NCBI GenBank assembly: GCA_945895265.1
Contig: CAMDEF010000016.1
Span: 4,937 to 68,936 of the forward strand
Source of the DNA: Bordetella parapertussis
GTDB taxonomy: Bacteria > Pseudomonadota > Gammaproteobacteria > Burkholderiales > Burkholderiaceae_B
DNA: 64,000 nt
Direction: 5' to 3'
Part shown: one piece after another, positions 8,179 through 18,255 of the stretch
How the letters are laid out: the number at the start of each line of letters is the position of its first letter
Numbering within the stretch: position 1 is the first letter of the stretch
Notes under the pieces: generated by a model
What the model saw: only the letters and a program-made list of their open reading frames with translations
The model's database searches: none
Told to the model about the DNA's origin: nothing
Translations under genes and position numbers: made by a program

Positions 8179-8604
8179 TTAGGGCGTTCGCTTGTATATG
8201 AGCTCAGGGTCTTTGAGAACCGGATCAACGATTACCCATTTTGAGGCTAGTGGCTCAGCGCTTTGTTCAAGACGCCGATAGAAACAACTTGCTCGTCCGG
8301 TATGACAGGCGATCTCTCCGATTTGCTCGACTTTTAGCAACAGTACATCACCATCGCAATCCAGTCTGAGCTCGACAAGACGCTGTACGTGCCCTGACTC
8401 TTCGCCCTTGCGCCATAGGCGGTTACGCGAGCGCGACCAAAACACCGCACGGCCTGTCTGTGCGGTTTCAGAGAGTGACTCAGCGTTCATCCAGGCCACC
8501 ATCAATATTTGCCCGGTGGTCGCGTCTTGTGAAATCGCCGGGATCAAGCCCTTTTCGTCAAACTTGACCTCGTTCAGCCAGGCGGGGGGCGCAGCAGTTG
8601 TCAT
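8179..8604 (-). CDS. hisI: Phosphoribosyl-AMP cyclohydrolase
   Basis: Third step of histidine synthesis: opens the adenine ring of PR-AMP, a zinc- and magnesium-dependent reaction. The 141-residue protein shows [29 protein letters not shown] and [14 protein letters not shown], then [13 protein letters not shown]. It therefore has both the Asp-rich metal loop (LDCDGD) and the zinc cysteines (the C of LDC and the two Cys in CHTGRASC). Its start overlaps the hisF stop by 4 bp. It lies between hisF and hisE. Confidence 0.97.
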   Translation of the reverse strand: MTTAAPPAWLNEVKFDEKGLIPAISQDATTGQILMVAWMNAESLSETAQTGRAVFWSRSRNRLWRKGEESGHVQRLVELRLDCDGDVLLLKVEQIGEIACHTGRASCFYRRLEQSAEPLASKWVIVDPVLKDPELIYKRTP

Positions 8605-9407
8605 TGGGTGCGCCTCACGGCAATGCCTTGGTTTGCCATAAAGTCTTTGGCCTGACCCACGGTGAATTCACCGTAGTGAAAAATACTGGCGGCCAGCACT
8701 GCGCTGGCACCGCCCAAGGTCACACCATCGGCTAAATGCTGTAGATTGCCCACGCCACCCGAAGCAATCACTGGGATCGCCACGGCGTCGGCTACGCGGC
8801 GTGTGAGTTCGAGGTCAAAGCCGGCTTTAGTACCGTCGCGATCCATGCTGGTTAAGAGCAACTCGCCCGCACCAAACTCAGCCATTTGGCGCGCCCAGGC
8901 GACGACATCCAAGCCGGTGCCACGACGCCCTCCATGGGTGAAGACCTCCCAGGTTGGAGTCGTACTATTTGCCACACGTCGCGCATCAATCGCCACGACG
9001 ATGCACTGCGACCCGTGATAACTGGAGGCGGCGCGAACAAGCTCTGGGTTAGCGACTGCAGCACTATTGATCGAGACTTTGTCGGCGCCCGCATTGAGCA
9101 GGCGTTGCACATCACTCACCTGACGCACACCACCGCCTACTGTCAGGGGGATAAACACTTGCGAGGCGACTTGTTCGATGATCGAGAGAATCAAATCACG
9201 CCCGTCGCTTGTGGCGGTGATGTCTAAAAAGGTGAGTTCGTCTGCACCTTGCTCGTTGTAGCGCTGCGCAATTTCAACGGGGTCGCCTGCATCAATCAGA
9301 TCGACGAAATTCACACCCTTCACAACGCGCCCTGCTGTGACGTCAAGACACGGAATGATTCGACGAGTCAGGCCGCTATTGGTGCTTGGCGTGACTAATT
9401 GATTCAT
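8601..9407 (-). CDS. hisF: Imidazole glycerol phosphate synthase, cyclase subunit
   Basis: TIM-barrel subunit that uses ammonia from HisH to turn PRFAR into imidazole glycerol phosphate and AICAR. The catalytic Asp lies in [20 protein letters not shown] near the N-terminus and its partner in [18 protein letters not shown]. Phosphate-binding loops are visible as TVGGGVR and IASGGVG. Length is 268 residues, slightly extended at the N-terminus by [12 protein letters not shown]. The gene overlaps hisA and hisI by 4 bp each. The glutaminase partner HisH is encoded 0.8 kb upstream. Confidence 0.97.
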   Translation of the reverse strand: MNQLVTPSTNSGLTRRIIPCLDVTAGRVVKGVNFVDLIDAGDPVEIAQRYNEQGADELTFLDITATSDGRDLILSIIEQVASQVFIPLTVGGGVRQVSDVQRLLNAGADKVSINSAAVANPELVRAASSYHGSQCIVVAIDARRVANSTTPTWEVFTHGGRRGTGLDVVAWARQMAEFGAGELLLTSMDRDGTKAGFDLELTRRVADAVAIPVIASGGVGNLQHLADGVTLGGASAVLAASIFHYGEFTVGQAKDFMANQGIAVRRTQ

Positions 9408-10144
9408 GGTGCGAGTTCATCAGCACGCAGTTGCGCGGCTTCAAAATCAAGTGTGCCTTCATAGATGCTTCGACCTAAAATCGCGCCTTCAATGCCCTCG
9501 GCTTCAACTGCACACAGTGCTTCGATGTCGCGCATGTCTGTGACACCGCCCGAGGCGATGACCGGGATCCGCACGTGCTGAGCGAGTCGTACCGTTGCTT
9601 CGATGTTGACGCCTGTCAACATGCCATCACGGCCAATATCTGTGTAGATAATCGCTTCGCAGCCATAGTCTTCAAATTTTTTGGCCATATCGAGCACATC
9701 GTGCTTGGTGAGTTTGCTCCAGCCGTCGGTCGCAACTTTGCCATCGCGCGCGTCGAGCCCAACGATAATACTGCCCGGAAACGCACCGCAGGCATCATGC
9801 AAAAACCCGGGGTTCTTGACCGCAGCGGTACCGATGATGACGTAGGTGATACCGAAATCAAGATAGCGTTCGATCGTGTCGAGGTCGCGAATACCACCGC
9901 CAATCTGGACCGGAATATCGGCACCAACTGAATCGACAATCGCACGAATGACAGATTCGTTTTTAGGTTTGCCGGCCACAGCGCCATTGAGGTCAACCAA
10001 ATGCAGGCGTCGTGCGCCTCGGTCAAGCCAAAGGTTAGACATGGCGGTTGGGTCTTCTGAGAAGACAGTTGCGTCGTCGAGGTCGCCTTGACGCAGGCGG
10101 ACGCAGCGTCCGTCTTTGAGATCAATTGCAGGGATCAGCAGCAT
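9404..10144 (-). CDS. hisA: ProFAR isomerase (HisA)
   Basis: Fourth-step isomerase, a TIM barrel paralogous to HisF, that performs the Amadori rearrangement of ProFAR to [26 protein letters not shown] contains the catalytic Asp (AIDL), and [16 protein letters not shown] supplies the second. [14 protein letters not shown] and [14 protein letters not shown] are the phosphate loops. Length 246 residues is normal. It overlaps hisF by 4 bp and follows hisH after a 67-bp gap in which I saw no gene or clear terminator. Confidence 0.97.
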   Translation of the reverse strand: MLLIPAIDLKDGRCVRLRQGDLDDATVFSEDPTAMSNLWLDRGARRLHLVDLNGAVAGKPKNESVIRAIVDSVGADIPVQIGGGIRDLDTIERYLDFGITYVIIGTAAVKNPGFLHDACGAFPGSIIVGLDARDGKVATDGWSKLTKHDVLDMAKKFEDYGCEAIIYTDIGRDGMLTGVNIEATVRLAQHVRIPVIASGGVTDMRDIEALCAVEAEGIEGAILGRSIYEGTLDFEAAQLRADELAP

Positions 10145-10211
10145 GTGAGTATTGAGTGGTCACGTAAATTTCAAAGCACTCACGATAAGTGAGTGTGGAT
10201 AAGGGATTAGT

Positions 10212-10847
10212 TTAAGGCTTCCAGTCTACAAAATTACGGTAAAGACGCAAACCATAGTCGGCACTTTTTTCTGGATGAAACTGTACGGCAAAGATATTAT
10301 CGGTTGCAACAGCACAGGTAAACAGGCCGCCGTAGTTGCTTTGCCCGATGGTAAGCTCAGCCTGAGCAGGCACGGCATAGTAACTGTGGACAAAATAAAA
10401 GGGCGTCATATCGGGGATACCCTGCCAAAGCGCATGCGCACGGCTTTGTTTGACGGGATTCCAGCCCATATGCGGCACTTTGAGCTGTTGTGCGCCCGCA
10501 GAGAAGGCGGGACCCTGAAAACGCCGAACCTCGCCTTTAAAAATGCCCAGGCTGGTGGTGTTGCCTTCTTCGCTGCGCTCAAACAACATTTGTTCGCCCA
10601 CGCAAACGCCAAGTAAGGGCTTGCTTTTTGCTGCGCTGAGCACCGCCTCACGCAAGCCCGCCTGATCCAACGTGCGGATGCAGTCGGCCATTGCGCCCTG
10701 GCCCGGAAACACAACGCGGTCAGCAGCCAAAATATCGCACGCCTGACTGCATAGGCGGATATCGGCCTCGGGGGCGGCGTGGCGCAATGCCCGCTCGACC
10801 GAGTGGATATTGCCCATGCCGTAGTCGACGATGGCAATTAAGGCCAT
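10212..10847 (-). CDS. hisH: Imidazole glycerol phosphate synthase, glutamine amidotransferase subunit
   Basis: Class-I glutaminase that releases ammonia into the HisF barrel. The catalytic triad is C82 ([11 protein letters not shown]) with H191 and E193 (VQFHPEKS). The N-terminal [12 protein letters not shown] and VFPGQGAM loops are typical. The nucleophile elbow is GVCVGEQ, close to the common GICLGMQ form. Length 211 residues is normal. The gene starts 3 bp after hisB ends. Confidence 0.97.
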   Translation of the reverse strand: MALIAIVDYGMGNIHSVERALRHAAPEADIRLCSQACDILAADRVVFPGQGAMADCIRTLDQAGLREAVLSAAKSKPLLGVCVGEQMLFERSEEGNTTSLGIFKGEVRRFQGPAFSAGAQQLKVPHMGWNPVKQSRAHALWQGIPDMTPFYFVHSYYAVPAQAELTIGQSNYGGLFTCAVATDNIFAVQFHPEKSADYGLRLYRNFVDWKP

Positions 10848-10850
10848 GGC

Positions 10851-11438
10851 TTACAAGACACCTTTGGTAGACGGCACAACGCCAGCGCTGCGCGGATCGA
10901 GTTCGAGCGCCATGCGCAGGGCGCGACCGGTGGCCTTGAAAATGGTTTCGCACTGGTGGTGTGCGTTGACTCCACGCAAGTTATCAATGTGCATGGTGAG
11001 CAGTGCATGGTTAACTAAACCCTGAAAAAATTCAATGGTCAGGTCGACGTCAAAATCACCGACGCGCGCGCGGGTGAAGGGCACATGAAACTGCAAGCCG
11101 GGCCTGCCTGAAAAGTCTACCACCACGCGCGAAAGCGCCTCGTCGAGAGGCACATACGCGTGGCCGTAACGACGAATCCCGGCTTTATCGCCCACGGCTT
11201 TTGCAATGGCTTGTCCAAGCGTGATGCCAACGTCTTCAACCGTGTGGTGAGCATCAATTTCTAAATCGCCTTGGGCATGCACCTCAAGGTCAATTAAACC
11301 GTGGCGGGCAATTTGATCAAGCATGTGATCTAAAAAGGGCACACCCGTGTCGAGCTTTTGGCGGCCGGTGCCATCTAGATTGATTGCGACACGTATTTTT
11401 GTTTCGTTGGTATTCCGGATAATTTCGGCGGTGCGCAT
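10851..11438 (-). CDS. hisB: Imidazoleglycerol-phosphate dehydratase (monofunctional)
   Basis: Manganese-dependent dehydratase that forms imidazole acetol phosphate. The 195-residue protein carries the duplicated metal motifs: [13 protein letters not shown] and [11 protein letters not shown] in the first half, and NHALLTMHI and [17 protein letters not shown] in the second. No histidinol-phosphatase domain is attached, so that step must be done by another protein. The gene is preceded by an 82-bp gap to hisD, where hisC would be expected in related genomes. Confidence 0.97.
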   Translation of the reverse strand: MRTAEIIRNTNETKIRVAINLDGTGRQKLDTGVPFLDHMLDQIARHGLIDLEVHAQGDLEIDAHHTVEDVGITLGQAIAKAVGDKAGIRRYGHAYVPLDEALSRVVVDFSGRPGLQFHVPFTRARVGDFDVDLTIEFFQGLVNHALLTMHIDNLRGVNAHHQCETIFKATGRALRMALELDPRSAGVVPSTKGVL

Positions 11439-11520
11439 GGCGTGGGCTCTTGGCGTCAGATTCTATATTGTAGGGCGGACTGAGCGAATTGTTGTGGTGA
11501 ATCGTGTTGGATCGCTGAAC

Positions 11521-12834
11521 TTACTTGTCGTTGGCTTTAGTCAGGCGGTAGGTCGCGCTTGCGGCATGGGCCTGCAGGCCTTCGCCCATTGCAAGTTCAG
11601 CAGCGATTTTGCCCAGTGTTTGCGCACCGGCTTGCGAGACGTGGATCAAACTTGAGCGTTTTTGAAAGTCATAGACGCCTAGCGGTGACGAAAACCGAGC
11701 GGTACGCGAGGTTGGCAACACGTGGTTCGGGCCCGCGCAATAGTCACCAAGCGACTCAGAACTGTGCTGCCCCATAAAAATCGCACCTGCGTGACGCAAA
11801 TGAGGCAGCCAAGCTTCAGGATCTTCGACCGAGACTTCAAGGTGCTCAGGCGCGATCTGGTTGCTAATTGTGCAAGCCTCGCTCAAATCCCGTACCAAAA
11901 TCAGCGCGCCCCGGTCGCGCAAGCTTGCACGAATGATATCGGCGCGGGGCATGGTGGGTAGTAATTTGTTGATCGAGCGCTCGACTGCATCGAGGTAACT
12001 TGCGTCTGGGCATAACAAGATTGCCTGAGCGAGCTCGTCGTGCTCGGCTTGCGAGAACAGATCCATCGCGATCCAGTCGGGCGACGTTTTTCCGTCGCAG
12101 ATGATCAGGATTTCGCTTGGGCCCGCAATCATGTCGATGCCAACGACACCAAAGACACGGCGTTTTGCCGCAGCGACGTACGCATTGCCTGGACCAACAA
12201 TTTTATCGACAGCCGGTACCGTCGCGGTACCGTAGGCAAGTGCGCCGACGGCCTGAGCGCCACCCATCGCAAAGCAACGATCAACGCCCGCAATGGCGGC
12301 GGCGGCCAGCACCATCGCATTACGATGACCGCCCGGGGTTGGCGTCACCATCACAACTTCTGCAACGCCTGCAACCTTTGCTGGAATCGCATTCATCAGC
12401 ACCGAGGACGGGTAAGCGGCTTTGCCGCCTGGCACATAGACCCCAACGCGGTCGAGCGCTGTAATCTGCTGTCCTAAACGTGTGCCATCGGCCTCGGTAT
12501 AAGACCAACTCTTTTGAATTTGATGCACGTGATACGAGCGCACGCGTTCGGCCGCCGCTTCAAGCGCCTGGCGCTGTGCTGCAGGAAGTTCAGCGAGGGC
12601 TTTGAACCACTCGCTACGCGGAATTTCTAACTCGGTGGCCTGACTGATTTGCACCCCATCGAACTCACGCGTCAGGCGAACCAGCGCAGCGTCGCCCTCA
12701 GCGCGCACCTGCTTCAGAATACGCGCAGCCGCAGCATCGATAGCCTCATCTTGTTCGGCATCAAAGGCCAGCAAGGTGGTGAGCTTTGCGTCAAAGTCTG
12801 GGTCGCGCGAGTCGAGGCGTGAAATGGTTGCCAT
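11521..12834 (-). CDS. hisD: Histidinol dehydrogenase
   Basis: Zinc enzyme of the last two steps, oxidising histidinol to histidine with two NAD+. The 437-residue protein contains the signature around [28 protein letters not shown], a zinc-ligand region [13 protein letters not shown], and the catalytic EHLEV-type segment [32 protein letters not shown] near the C-terminus supplies another ligand. The length matches the family. It lies 18 bp after hisG and 82 bp before hisB. Confidence 0.97.
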   Translation of the reverse strand: MATISRLDSRDPDFDAKLTTLLAFDAEQDEAIDAAAARILKQVRAEGDAALVRLTREFDGVQISQATELEIPRSEWFKALAELPAAQRQALEAAAERVRSYHVHQIQKSWSYTEADGTRLGQQITALDRVGVYVPGGKAAYPSSVLMNAIPAKVAGVAEVVMVTPTPGGHRNAMVLAAAAIAGVDRCFAMGGAQAVGALAYGTATVPAVDKIVGPGNAYVAAAKRRVFGVVGIDMIAGPSEILIICDGKTSPDWIAMDLFSQAEHDELAQAILLCPDASYLDAVERSINKLLPTMPRADIIRASLRDRGALILVRDLSEACTISNQIAPEHLEVSVEDPEAWLPHLRHAGAIFMGQHSSESLGDYCAGPNHVLPTSRTARFSSPLGVYDFQKRSSLIHVSQAGAQTLGKIAAELAMGEGLQAHAASATYRLTKANDK

Positions 12835-12852
12835 GGTGTCAGTCTCTAGGTG

Positions 12853-13539
12853 TCACGAGCTTGCCACCGCTGAGTGACTGGCTTGTTCAAAGGCATCTAA
12901 CAGCGGTTGCAGCTGTGCATGACGGGTTTTAAGCGCAGCACGATTGACCACCAAGCGCGATGAGATCGGCATGATGTCTTCGACCGCGACTAAATCGTTA
13001 GCCTTTAAGGTGTTGCCGGTTGATACCAGGTCGACGATCGCATCGGCCAGACCCACTAAGGGTGCGAGTTCCATTGAGCCGTAAAGCTTGATGAGGTCAA
13101 CGTAAACGCCTTTTGCGGCAAAGTGTTCGCGCGCAGCTTGGGTGTATTTGGTCGCAACACGTAAGCGTGCACCTTGGCGCACAGCAGCTTCGTAATCAAA
13201 TCCTTTTCGCACTGCGACAGCCAAGCGGCAACGTGCGATGTTTAGGTCAATCGGCTGATACAACCCACCAGGGTGTTGGGCTGCGTGTTCGATGAGTACA
13301 TCTTTACCAGCAATACCCAAATCAGCCGCGCCGTATTCAACGTAGGTTGGAACGTCAGAGGCGCGCACAATAATTAATCGCAAGCCAGGGTTGCTGGTGG
13401 CGATAATCAGCTTACGCGACTGCTCTGGGTTTTCAGAAACCTGAATGCCAGCCGCCTCGAGAAGCGGCAGGGTTTCTTCAAAAATCCGTCCTTTCGAGAG
13501 AGCCATCGTTAAAGGTCGAAGCGACTCAGGTGCGCTCAT
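12853..13539 (-). CDS. hisG: ATP phosphoribosyltransferase, short form
   Basis: First enzyme of histidine synthesis, joining ATP and PRPP. At 228 residues it lacks the C-terminal ACT-like regulatory domain of the long form. It is therefore the HisG-S type that needs a HisZ partner for activity and feedback control; no hisZ is in the window. [33 protein letters not shown] and the PRPP loop [16 protein letters not shown] are intact. Its start overlaps the murA stop by 4 bp, tying histidine synthesis to the cell-wall and membrane genes upstream. Confidence 0.96.
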   Translation of the reverse strand: MSAPESLRPLTMALSKGRIFEETLPLLEAAGIQVSENPEQSRKLIIATSNPGLRLIIVRASDVPTYVEYGAADLGIAGKDVLIEHAAQHPGGLYQPIDLNIARCRLAVAVRKGFDYEAAVRQGARLRVATKYTQAAREHFAAKGVYVDLIKLYGSMELAPLVGLADAIVDLVSTGNTLKANDLVAVEDIMPISSRLVVNRAALKTRHAQLQPLLDAFEQASHSAVASS

Positions 13540-14804
13540 GAGAGATCCTTGCTAGAAATGCGTTCGATGTTGGCGCCTAGCTGTCTGAGCTTGTGCTCCA
13601 TGCGCTCGTAACCACGATCAAGGTGATAGATTCGCTCGACGATAGTCTGGCCCTCAGCCGCCAGACCAGCAATGACAAGGCTTGCAGAGGCACGCAAATC
13701 GGTGGCCATGACAGTTGCGCCAGACAGTTTTTTTACACCACGCACAACGGCTGTGTGGCCGTCGATGTCAATGCGTGCGCCTAAGCGCAGCAGTTCTTGC
13801 ACATGCATGTAGCGATTTTCAAAAATTGTTTCAGCGATGACCGAGGTGCCGTCGGCCAGCGCGTTTAGCGCCATTAATTGGGCCTGCATGTCGGTAGCAA
13901 AGCCTGGGTATTCGTGTGTACGAAAGTCAACAGGTTTGGGCCGCTGTGTCATGCTGGCGCGAATCCAGTCAGGGCCGCAAGTTAGCGTCACACCAGCTTC
14001 TTGGAGCTTGGAGAGGGTGGCACCCATGGTGTCAGGCGCGACCTGACGTAACGTGATATCGCCGCCGGCGGCACCCACTGCACACAAAAAACTACCCGCT
14101 TCGATACGATCAGGGATCACCTGATGGGTAGCACCGTGCAGGCTCTTGACGCCTTCGATGACGATGCGATCGGTACCATGGCCCTGAATCTGCGCACCCA
14201 TCTTAATCAACAGTTCGGCCAGATCCACGACCTCGGGTTCACGCGCGGCGTTTTCTAAGATGGTTTGACCCTCTGCTAAGACGGCGGCCATCAGCAGATT
14301 TTCGGTACCAGTGACAGTCACCATGTCGGTACGTATGACTGCGCCCTTCAGGCGCCGGGCACGCGCGACGACAAAACCGTGCTCGATGCTGATGTCAGCC
14401 CCTAACGCGGCCAATCCGTGAATGTGTTGGTCGACTGGGCGTTGACCAATCGCGCAGCCGCCGGGCAGGCTGACTCGCGCCTGACCGAACCGTGCGAGCA
14501 GCGGCCCCAGCACCAAAATCGAAGCGCGCATGGTTTTCACAAGCTCATAGGGCGCCTCGAGGGTCGTGACGTCGTTGGCAGTGATATGAACCGTGCCATC
14601 GGTTTCGCGCGCGCAACGAACGCCCATCTGGCCTAATAATTTAAGCGTAGTCGCGATGTCGTTTAACTTGGGTACGTTGGTGAGTGTGACCGTATCGGCA
14701 GTCAGCAAGCCAGCACACAAAATTGGCAGCGCCGCATTTTTTGCGCCAGAAATACTGACTTCACCGTGCAGGCGACTACCACCCGTGATTCGTAAAATAT
14801 CCAT
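13536..14804 (-). CDS. murA: UDP-N-acetylglucosamine 1-carboxyvinyltransferase
   Basis: First committed step of peptidoglycan synthesis: adds enolpyruvate from PEP to UDP-GlcNAc. The 422-residue protein begins [31 protein letters not shown], with the catalytic-site SGAKNA. The active-site cysteine that reacts with fosfomycin is in [19 protein letters not shown]. The C-terminal [19 protein letters not shown] is conserved. The substrate comes from GlmS and GlmU, both encoded in this window. The start overlaps the bolA stop by one base. Confidence 0.98.
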   Translation of the reverse strand: MDILRITGGSRLHGEVSISGAKNAALPILCAGLLTADTVTLTNVPKLNDIATTLKLLGQMGVRCARETDGTVHITANDVTTLEAPYELVKTMRASILVLGPLLARFGQARVSLPGGCAIGQRPVDQHIHGLAALGADISIEHGFVVARARRLKGAVIRTDMVTVTGTENLLMAAVLAEGQTILENAAREPEVVDLAELLIKMGAQIQGHGTDRIVIEGVKSLHGATHQVIPDRIEAGSFLCAVGAAGGDITLRQVAPDTMGATLSKLQEAGVTLTCGPDWIRASMTQRPKPVDFRTHEYPGFATDMQAQLMALNALADGTSVIAETIFENRYMHVQELLRLGARIDIDGHTAVVRGVKKLSGATVMATDLRASASLVIAGLAAEGQTIVERIYHLDRGYERMEHKLRQLGANIERISSKDLS

Positions 14805-15046
14805 CAGACGGGCTTGGTGAACTCTTCGGGGGTTAAGGTTCGCATCGAGAGCGCGTGAATCTCTTGTTTCATCCGGTCACCTAACGCGGCATACACCAGC
14901 TGATGGCGGGCGATCAGACGCTTGCCTGCAAACGCGTTGCTGACGATGACTGCCTCGAAATGCGCGCCATCGCCGCTAACTTCAAGGTGCTCGCAGGCGA
15001 GCCCGGCGGCGATGTAAGCGCGAATATCTTCTGGGGTAGGCAACAT
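14804..15046 (-). CDS. BolA-family protein (IbaG/YrbA type)
   Basis: Small BolA-like protein of 80 residues, probably the monothiol-glutaredoxin partner called IbaG that in enterobacteria also lies beside murA. The fold is visible in [54 protein letters not shown]. The conserved H of RHQLVY and the C of LACEHLEV are candidate cluster ligands. The frame also opens at a TTG at 15055, but that lies only two bases behind AAGGA, so I favour the ATG at 15046. The position between the ABC exporter and murA matches other betaproteobacteria. Confidence 0.92.
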   Translation of the reverse strand: MLPTPEDIRAYIAAGLACEHLEVSGDGAHFEAVIVSNAFAGKRLIARHQLVYAALGDRMKQEIHALSMRTLTPEEFTKPV

Positions 15047-15103
15047 GATCTGCAAGGTCCTTGAGGGGGTAACGATTCTAGAATATTCGTTATTTTAGAT
15101 GGT

Positions 15104-15895
15104 TTAGGTGCGCAGCTTGTAGCCTCGGCCTAAGAGGCGCAGGGCAAACGTCGCCAAAACGAAAAAGACCCCGGCGACAACGGCTAGGCTTTGCCAGGGC
15201 GAGACATCGGCCACGCCAAAAAAACCATAGCGAAACCCATCAATTGTGTAAAAGAGCGGATTCCAGTGCGATACAGTTTGCCAAAAGGCAGGTAGGGTGT
15301 GTACTGAATAAAACACCCCAGATAAAAAAGTGGCCGGCATAATCAGAAAATTTTGAAAAGCGGCGAGCTGATCAAATTTTTCGGAGGTCAGCCCAGCAAT
15401 CAAGCCTAAGATCGCCATAATGCCGCAGGAGAGAATCGCGAAGACGAGCGCCCAAAGTGGGTGCTTGATCGGCATCGAGCTGAAATGCTGGGACACCAGC
15501 CAGACGCAAGTTCCGACGGCCAGACCCCGCACAATGGCGGCTAACACATAGGCACTGAAGAACTCTCGGTGCGAGATGGGTGGCAACAAGACAAATACCA
15601 AATTGCCTGTGACGCGGCTTTGAATGAGCGATGACGACGGGTTAGCAAAAGCGTTTTGCAGCATGCTCATCATCATGAGCCCTGGGATCAAAAAGGCGGT
15701 GTAGGGGACGCTGCCATACACTTGGATTCGATCTTGCAACACCTGAGCAAAAATCACGAGGTATAACAACGCTGTGATGACGGGTGCGGCAATGGTCTGA
15801 AAGCTGACCTTCCAAAAACGCAGTAATTCTTTGCCAAGCAGGGTTGGAAACCCTGAGCCAGCGCCTGCACGAGCGGTCAAAAGTGGGGTGCTCAT
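15104..15895 (-). CDS. ABC-2 type exporter, permease subunit (YadH-like)
   Basis: Six-helix ABC-2 permease of 263 residues. Features are an N-terminal amphipathic segment before the first helix (LLGKELLRFWKVSFQTIAAPVITALLYLVIFAQVL) and GLMMMSMLQNAFANPSSSLIQSRVTGNLVFVLLPPIS. The C-terminal family stretch is LPAFWQTVSHWNPLFYTIDGFRYGF. It overlaps the ATPase stop by 4 bp and pairs with it. Substrate is unknown; the YadGH family has been linked loosely to envelope functions, and the place between mla and murA agrees. Confidence 0.9.
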   Translation of the reverse strand: MSTPLLTARAGAGSGFPTLLGKELLRFWKVSFQTIAAPVITALLYLVIFAQVLQDRIQVYGSVPYTAFLIPGLMMMSMLQNAFANPSSSLIQSRVTGNLVFVLLPPISHREFFSAYVLAAIVRGLAVGTCVWLVSQHFSSMPIKHPLWALVFAILSCGIMAILGLIAGLTSEKFDQLAAFQNFLIMPATFLSGVFYSVHTLPAFWQTVSHWNPLFYTIDGFRYGFFGVADVSPWQSLAVVAGVFFVLATFALRLLGRGYKLRT

Positions 15896-16683
15896 GCTTG
15901 AGCCTCAGAAAACTTAGACGGTTGGGCATTCATGATTTGGACAAACGCCTGTTCGAGAGTGCCGCCGGCGCGTGCGATCAAGGCTTTGGTCGTGTCGAGT
16001 GCGACGATGCGTCCGCCCTTAAGCATGGCGGTGCGATTGCACAGCATTTCAGCTTCTTCTAGATAGTGCGTGGTCAAGATGATGGTGTGACCTTGCGTGT
16101 TCAGCCGAGAGATGAACTCCCAGAGGCTGCGGCGCAAGTCGACATCAACTCCTGCTGTGGGTTCGTCAAGCACGATGACCGGTGGGCGATGGACCAGCGC
16201 CTGCGCAACCAATACACGACGTTTCATCCCGCCAGACAAGGCGCGCATGTTTTCATCGGCTTTATCGCTGAGGCCGAGGTTAGCCAAAATTTCGTCAATC
16301 CAGTCGTCATTGCGGCGAAAACCAAAATAGCCCGACTGAATCCTTAAGGTTTCGCGAACTGTAAAAAAAGGGTCGTACACCAACTCTTGAGGCACGACAC
16401 CCAACGAGCGCCTGGCCGCCTGATAATCGTTGACCACATCATGACCACAAACACTGGCACGCCCCTGCGTGGCCTGACACAGCCCTGCCAGCACAGAAAT
16501 AAGAGTTGTTTTGCCAGCTCCATTGGGGCCAAGCAGCGCAAAGAATTCGCCATGCTCGATTGTTAAAGACACATCATCAAGCGCCTGAAAGCCGGGGCCT
16601 GTTGGTGGGCGAAACAAACCACGCCAACCCAAGGTGCGAGGTGCAAAAACTTTAGAAACATGTTCAAACGAAACAGCAGACAT
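15892..16683 (-). CDS. ABC-2 type exporter, ATPase subunit (YadG-like)
   Basis: Cytoplasmic nucleotide-binding subunit, 263 residues. It shows Walker A GPNGAGKTT, the Q-loop in VVPQELVYD, the ABC signature LSGGMKRR, Walker B VIVLDEPTAG and the switch histidine in ILTTHYLEEAE. It is the partner of the permease that overlaps it by 4 bp. The gene follows mlaC after 68 bp, the place where related genomes carry mlaB. Confidence 0.93.
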   Translation of the reverse strand: MSAVSFEHVSKVFAPRTLGWRGLFRPPTGPGFQALDDVSLTIEHGEFFALLGPNGAGKTTLISVLAGLCQATQGRASVCGHDVVNDYQAARRSLGVVPQELVYDPFFTVRETLRIQSGYFGFRRNDDWIDEILANLGLSDKADENMRALSGGMKRRVLVAQALVHRPPVIVLDEPTAGVDVDLRRSLWEFISRLNTQGHTIILTTHYLEEAEMLCNRTAMLKGGRIVALDTTKALIARAGGTLEQAFVQIMNAQPSKFSEAQA

Positions 16684-16751
16684 GACGACCTTGTTGTGGG
16701 GTGGTGCGCCCGAGCGACCATAAGCCCCGCGAGACGACGGGGTACTGATAG

Positions 16752-17390
16752 TTATTGTTGTTGCGCGCGTTGATTGAGCGCTTGAACCAGGCCATCGATC
16801 CCGTTTTGACTAATTTGCTGAGAAAACTGATTGCGGTAGTTTTCAATCAACCAGATATTTTCAACGTTCAGGTCATAGATCTTCCAGCCTTGGGGTGTTT
16901 TTTCAAGACGGTAATCTAGCGCAATCGGTTGAGTATTGGCGCGCTGTGTCACCTGAGATCTGACGACGAGGTCGGTGGCATCGGCTTCGCCTCGAAAAGG
17001 CAAGACTTTAATGCTGGTGCCCTCGTCGACGCGGGTGAAGGCACCGCTGTAAGAGCGACCCAAGGTGCCGCGAAACGCTTTGACCAAGGCTGCTTGTTGT
17101 TCGGGTGTCGCCTGTCGCCAATAGCGACCTGCTGCGAGGCGCGTTGTTTTTTCAAAATTGACGTTAGGCAAAATGAGCTCGTCAACGATTTGATTCACGC
17201 GCGCAGTGTTGCCCGCGCGCACGCTGCTATCGGCCTTCAGCGCGGCGAGTACTTGATCGGCGACCTGTTGCACGAAGTCGTTGGGGGCGGCGTTCGGGTT
17301 GGGTGTTGTCTGCGCACGTGAAGTGTGGCCCAACCCCAGCAGCAGGGACAAGAAAAAAATTTTAAAAAATAAATCGATGCGAGACTTCAT
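16752..17390 (-). CDS. mlaC: Phospholipid-binding periplasmic protein MlaC
   Basis: Periplasmic shuttle that carries a phospholipid between the outer-membrane MlaA complex and the inner-membrane MlaFED complex. A signal peptide ends at about residue 27 (SRAQ). The mature part (about 185 residues) shows the Ttg2D/MlaC family pattern, with NFEKTTRLAAGRYWRQATPEQQAALVKAFRGTLGRSYSGAF and VRSQVTQRANTQPIALDYRLEKTPQGWKIYDLNVENIWLIENYRNQFS. The ATG at 17390 is preferred over the adjoining TTG. It follows mlaA by about 55 bp. Confidence 0.93.
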   Translation of the reverse strand: MKSRIDLFFKIFFLSLLLGLGHTSRAQTTPNPNAAPNDFVQQVADQVLAALKADSSVRAGNTARVNQIVDELILPNVNFEKTTRLAAGRYWRQATPEQQAALVKAFRGTLGRSYSGAFTRVDEGTSIKVLPFRGEADATDLVVRSQVTQRANTQPIALDYRLEKTPQGWKIYDLNVENIWLIENYRNQFSQQISQNGIDGLVQALNQRAQQQ

Positions 17391-17445
17391 CAAACATATC
17401 CTTACAATAGGCTACACATTTGTTGGTTGGTACTTGAGGCGGACC

Positions 17446-18243
17446 CTATTTTTTTGGCGCAATGCCAAGCGCTTTTTCATCGGTCGGCGCGGCCTCAAAA
17501 TCTTCGTAGTTCGGTAGCTTCTGGGCCTCAGCGGTTGCCCCGGCAACTTGAGCCTGACGCCGCTTCAGGTAGGCATCACGAATAAAGCTGTAGCGATCTA
17601 GCGCAGTGCGGTCAATCGTGTTTGTGATTGCGAGCAGTGCCTCTCGGCGCTCGACCACCTCAAGACCATAAATTGAATTACGAACATCGATGTTCGTAAT
17701 TAACGAACCATACCCGAACTGATTCACATAGATATCAACGGCTCGGCCCGCACCGTCTCTGAGGGTGGAGGAGCCCATTATCGGCAGTACAAGGTAAGGA
17801 CCAGAGTCGAGCCCCCAGACCCCGAGCGTGACACCAAAGTCGTTAGGAATTCGTCTGGCGCCAGTTTGACTCGCTAAATCCAAACAACCCCCAAGCCCCA
17901 TCGTCGAGTTGAGCAAGACGCGGCCAAACGTATTGAGTGCATCGACTTGGCGCCCTTGAAGCGTACTGTTAAACCAAGACCACACGTCACCGAGGTTTAA
18001 AAAGACGTTGTTGATACAGGTGCGAACAGGTTGTGGCACGACAAAGGCGTAAGCTTCAGCGGCCGGTTTTAACACTGCGCGATCAATCGCATCGTTGAAC
18101 TCAAAGACCACTCGATTTGAGGCCTCGAGGGGGTCAGCGGGGTTGGCTGGGCCGGTTGGCTGTGTGGCGCACCCTGAGAGCAGCACCAGCGCGAGTGCGC
18201 TAAACGCCAGGCCAAACTGTTGAATAAAAAAACGAGTGCGCAT
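17446..18243 (-). CDS. mlaA: Outer-membrane lipoprotein MlaA (VacJ)
   Basis: Outer-membrane component that removes mislocalised phospholipids from the outer leaflet. The signal peptide ends in a lipobox LLSGC (lipidated C25). The VacJ pattern follows: DPLEASNRVVFEFNDAIDRAVLKPAAEAY, then GDVWSWFNSTLQGR and NDFGVTLGVWGLDSGPYLVLPIMGSSTLRDGAG. The 265-residue length includes a charged, probably disordered tail. In many proteobacteria vacJ lies apart; here it lies within the mla operon between mlaD and mlaC, as in other betaproteobacteria. Confidence 0.95.
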   Translation of the reverse strand: MRTRFFIQQFGLAFSALALVLLSGCATQPTGPANPADPLEASNRVVFEFNDAIDRAVLKPAAEAYAFVVPQPVRTCINNVFLNLGDVWSWFNSTLQGRQVDALNTFGRVLLNSTMGLGGCLDLASQTGARRIPNDFGVTLGVWGLDSGPYLVLPIMGSSTLRDGAGRAVDIYVNQFGYGSLITNIDVRNSIYGLEVVERREALLAITNTIDRTALDRYSFIRDAYLKRRQAQVAGATAEAQKLPNYEDFEAAPTDEKALGIAPKK

Positions 18244-18255
18244 GATGCTTGACCG

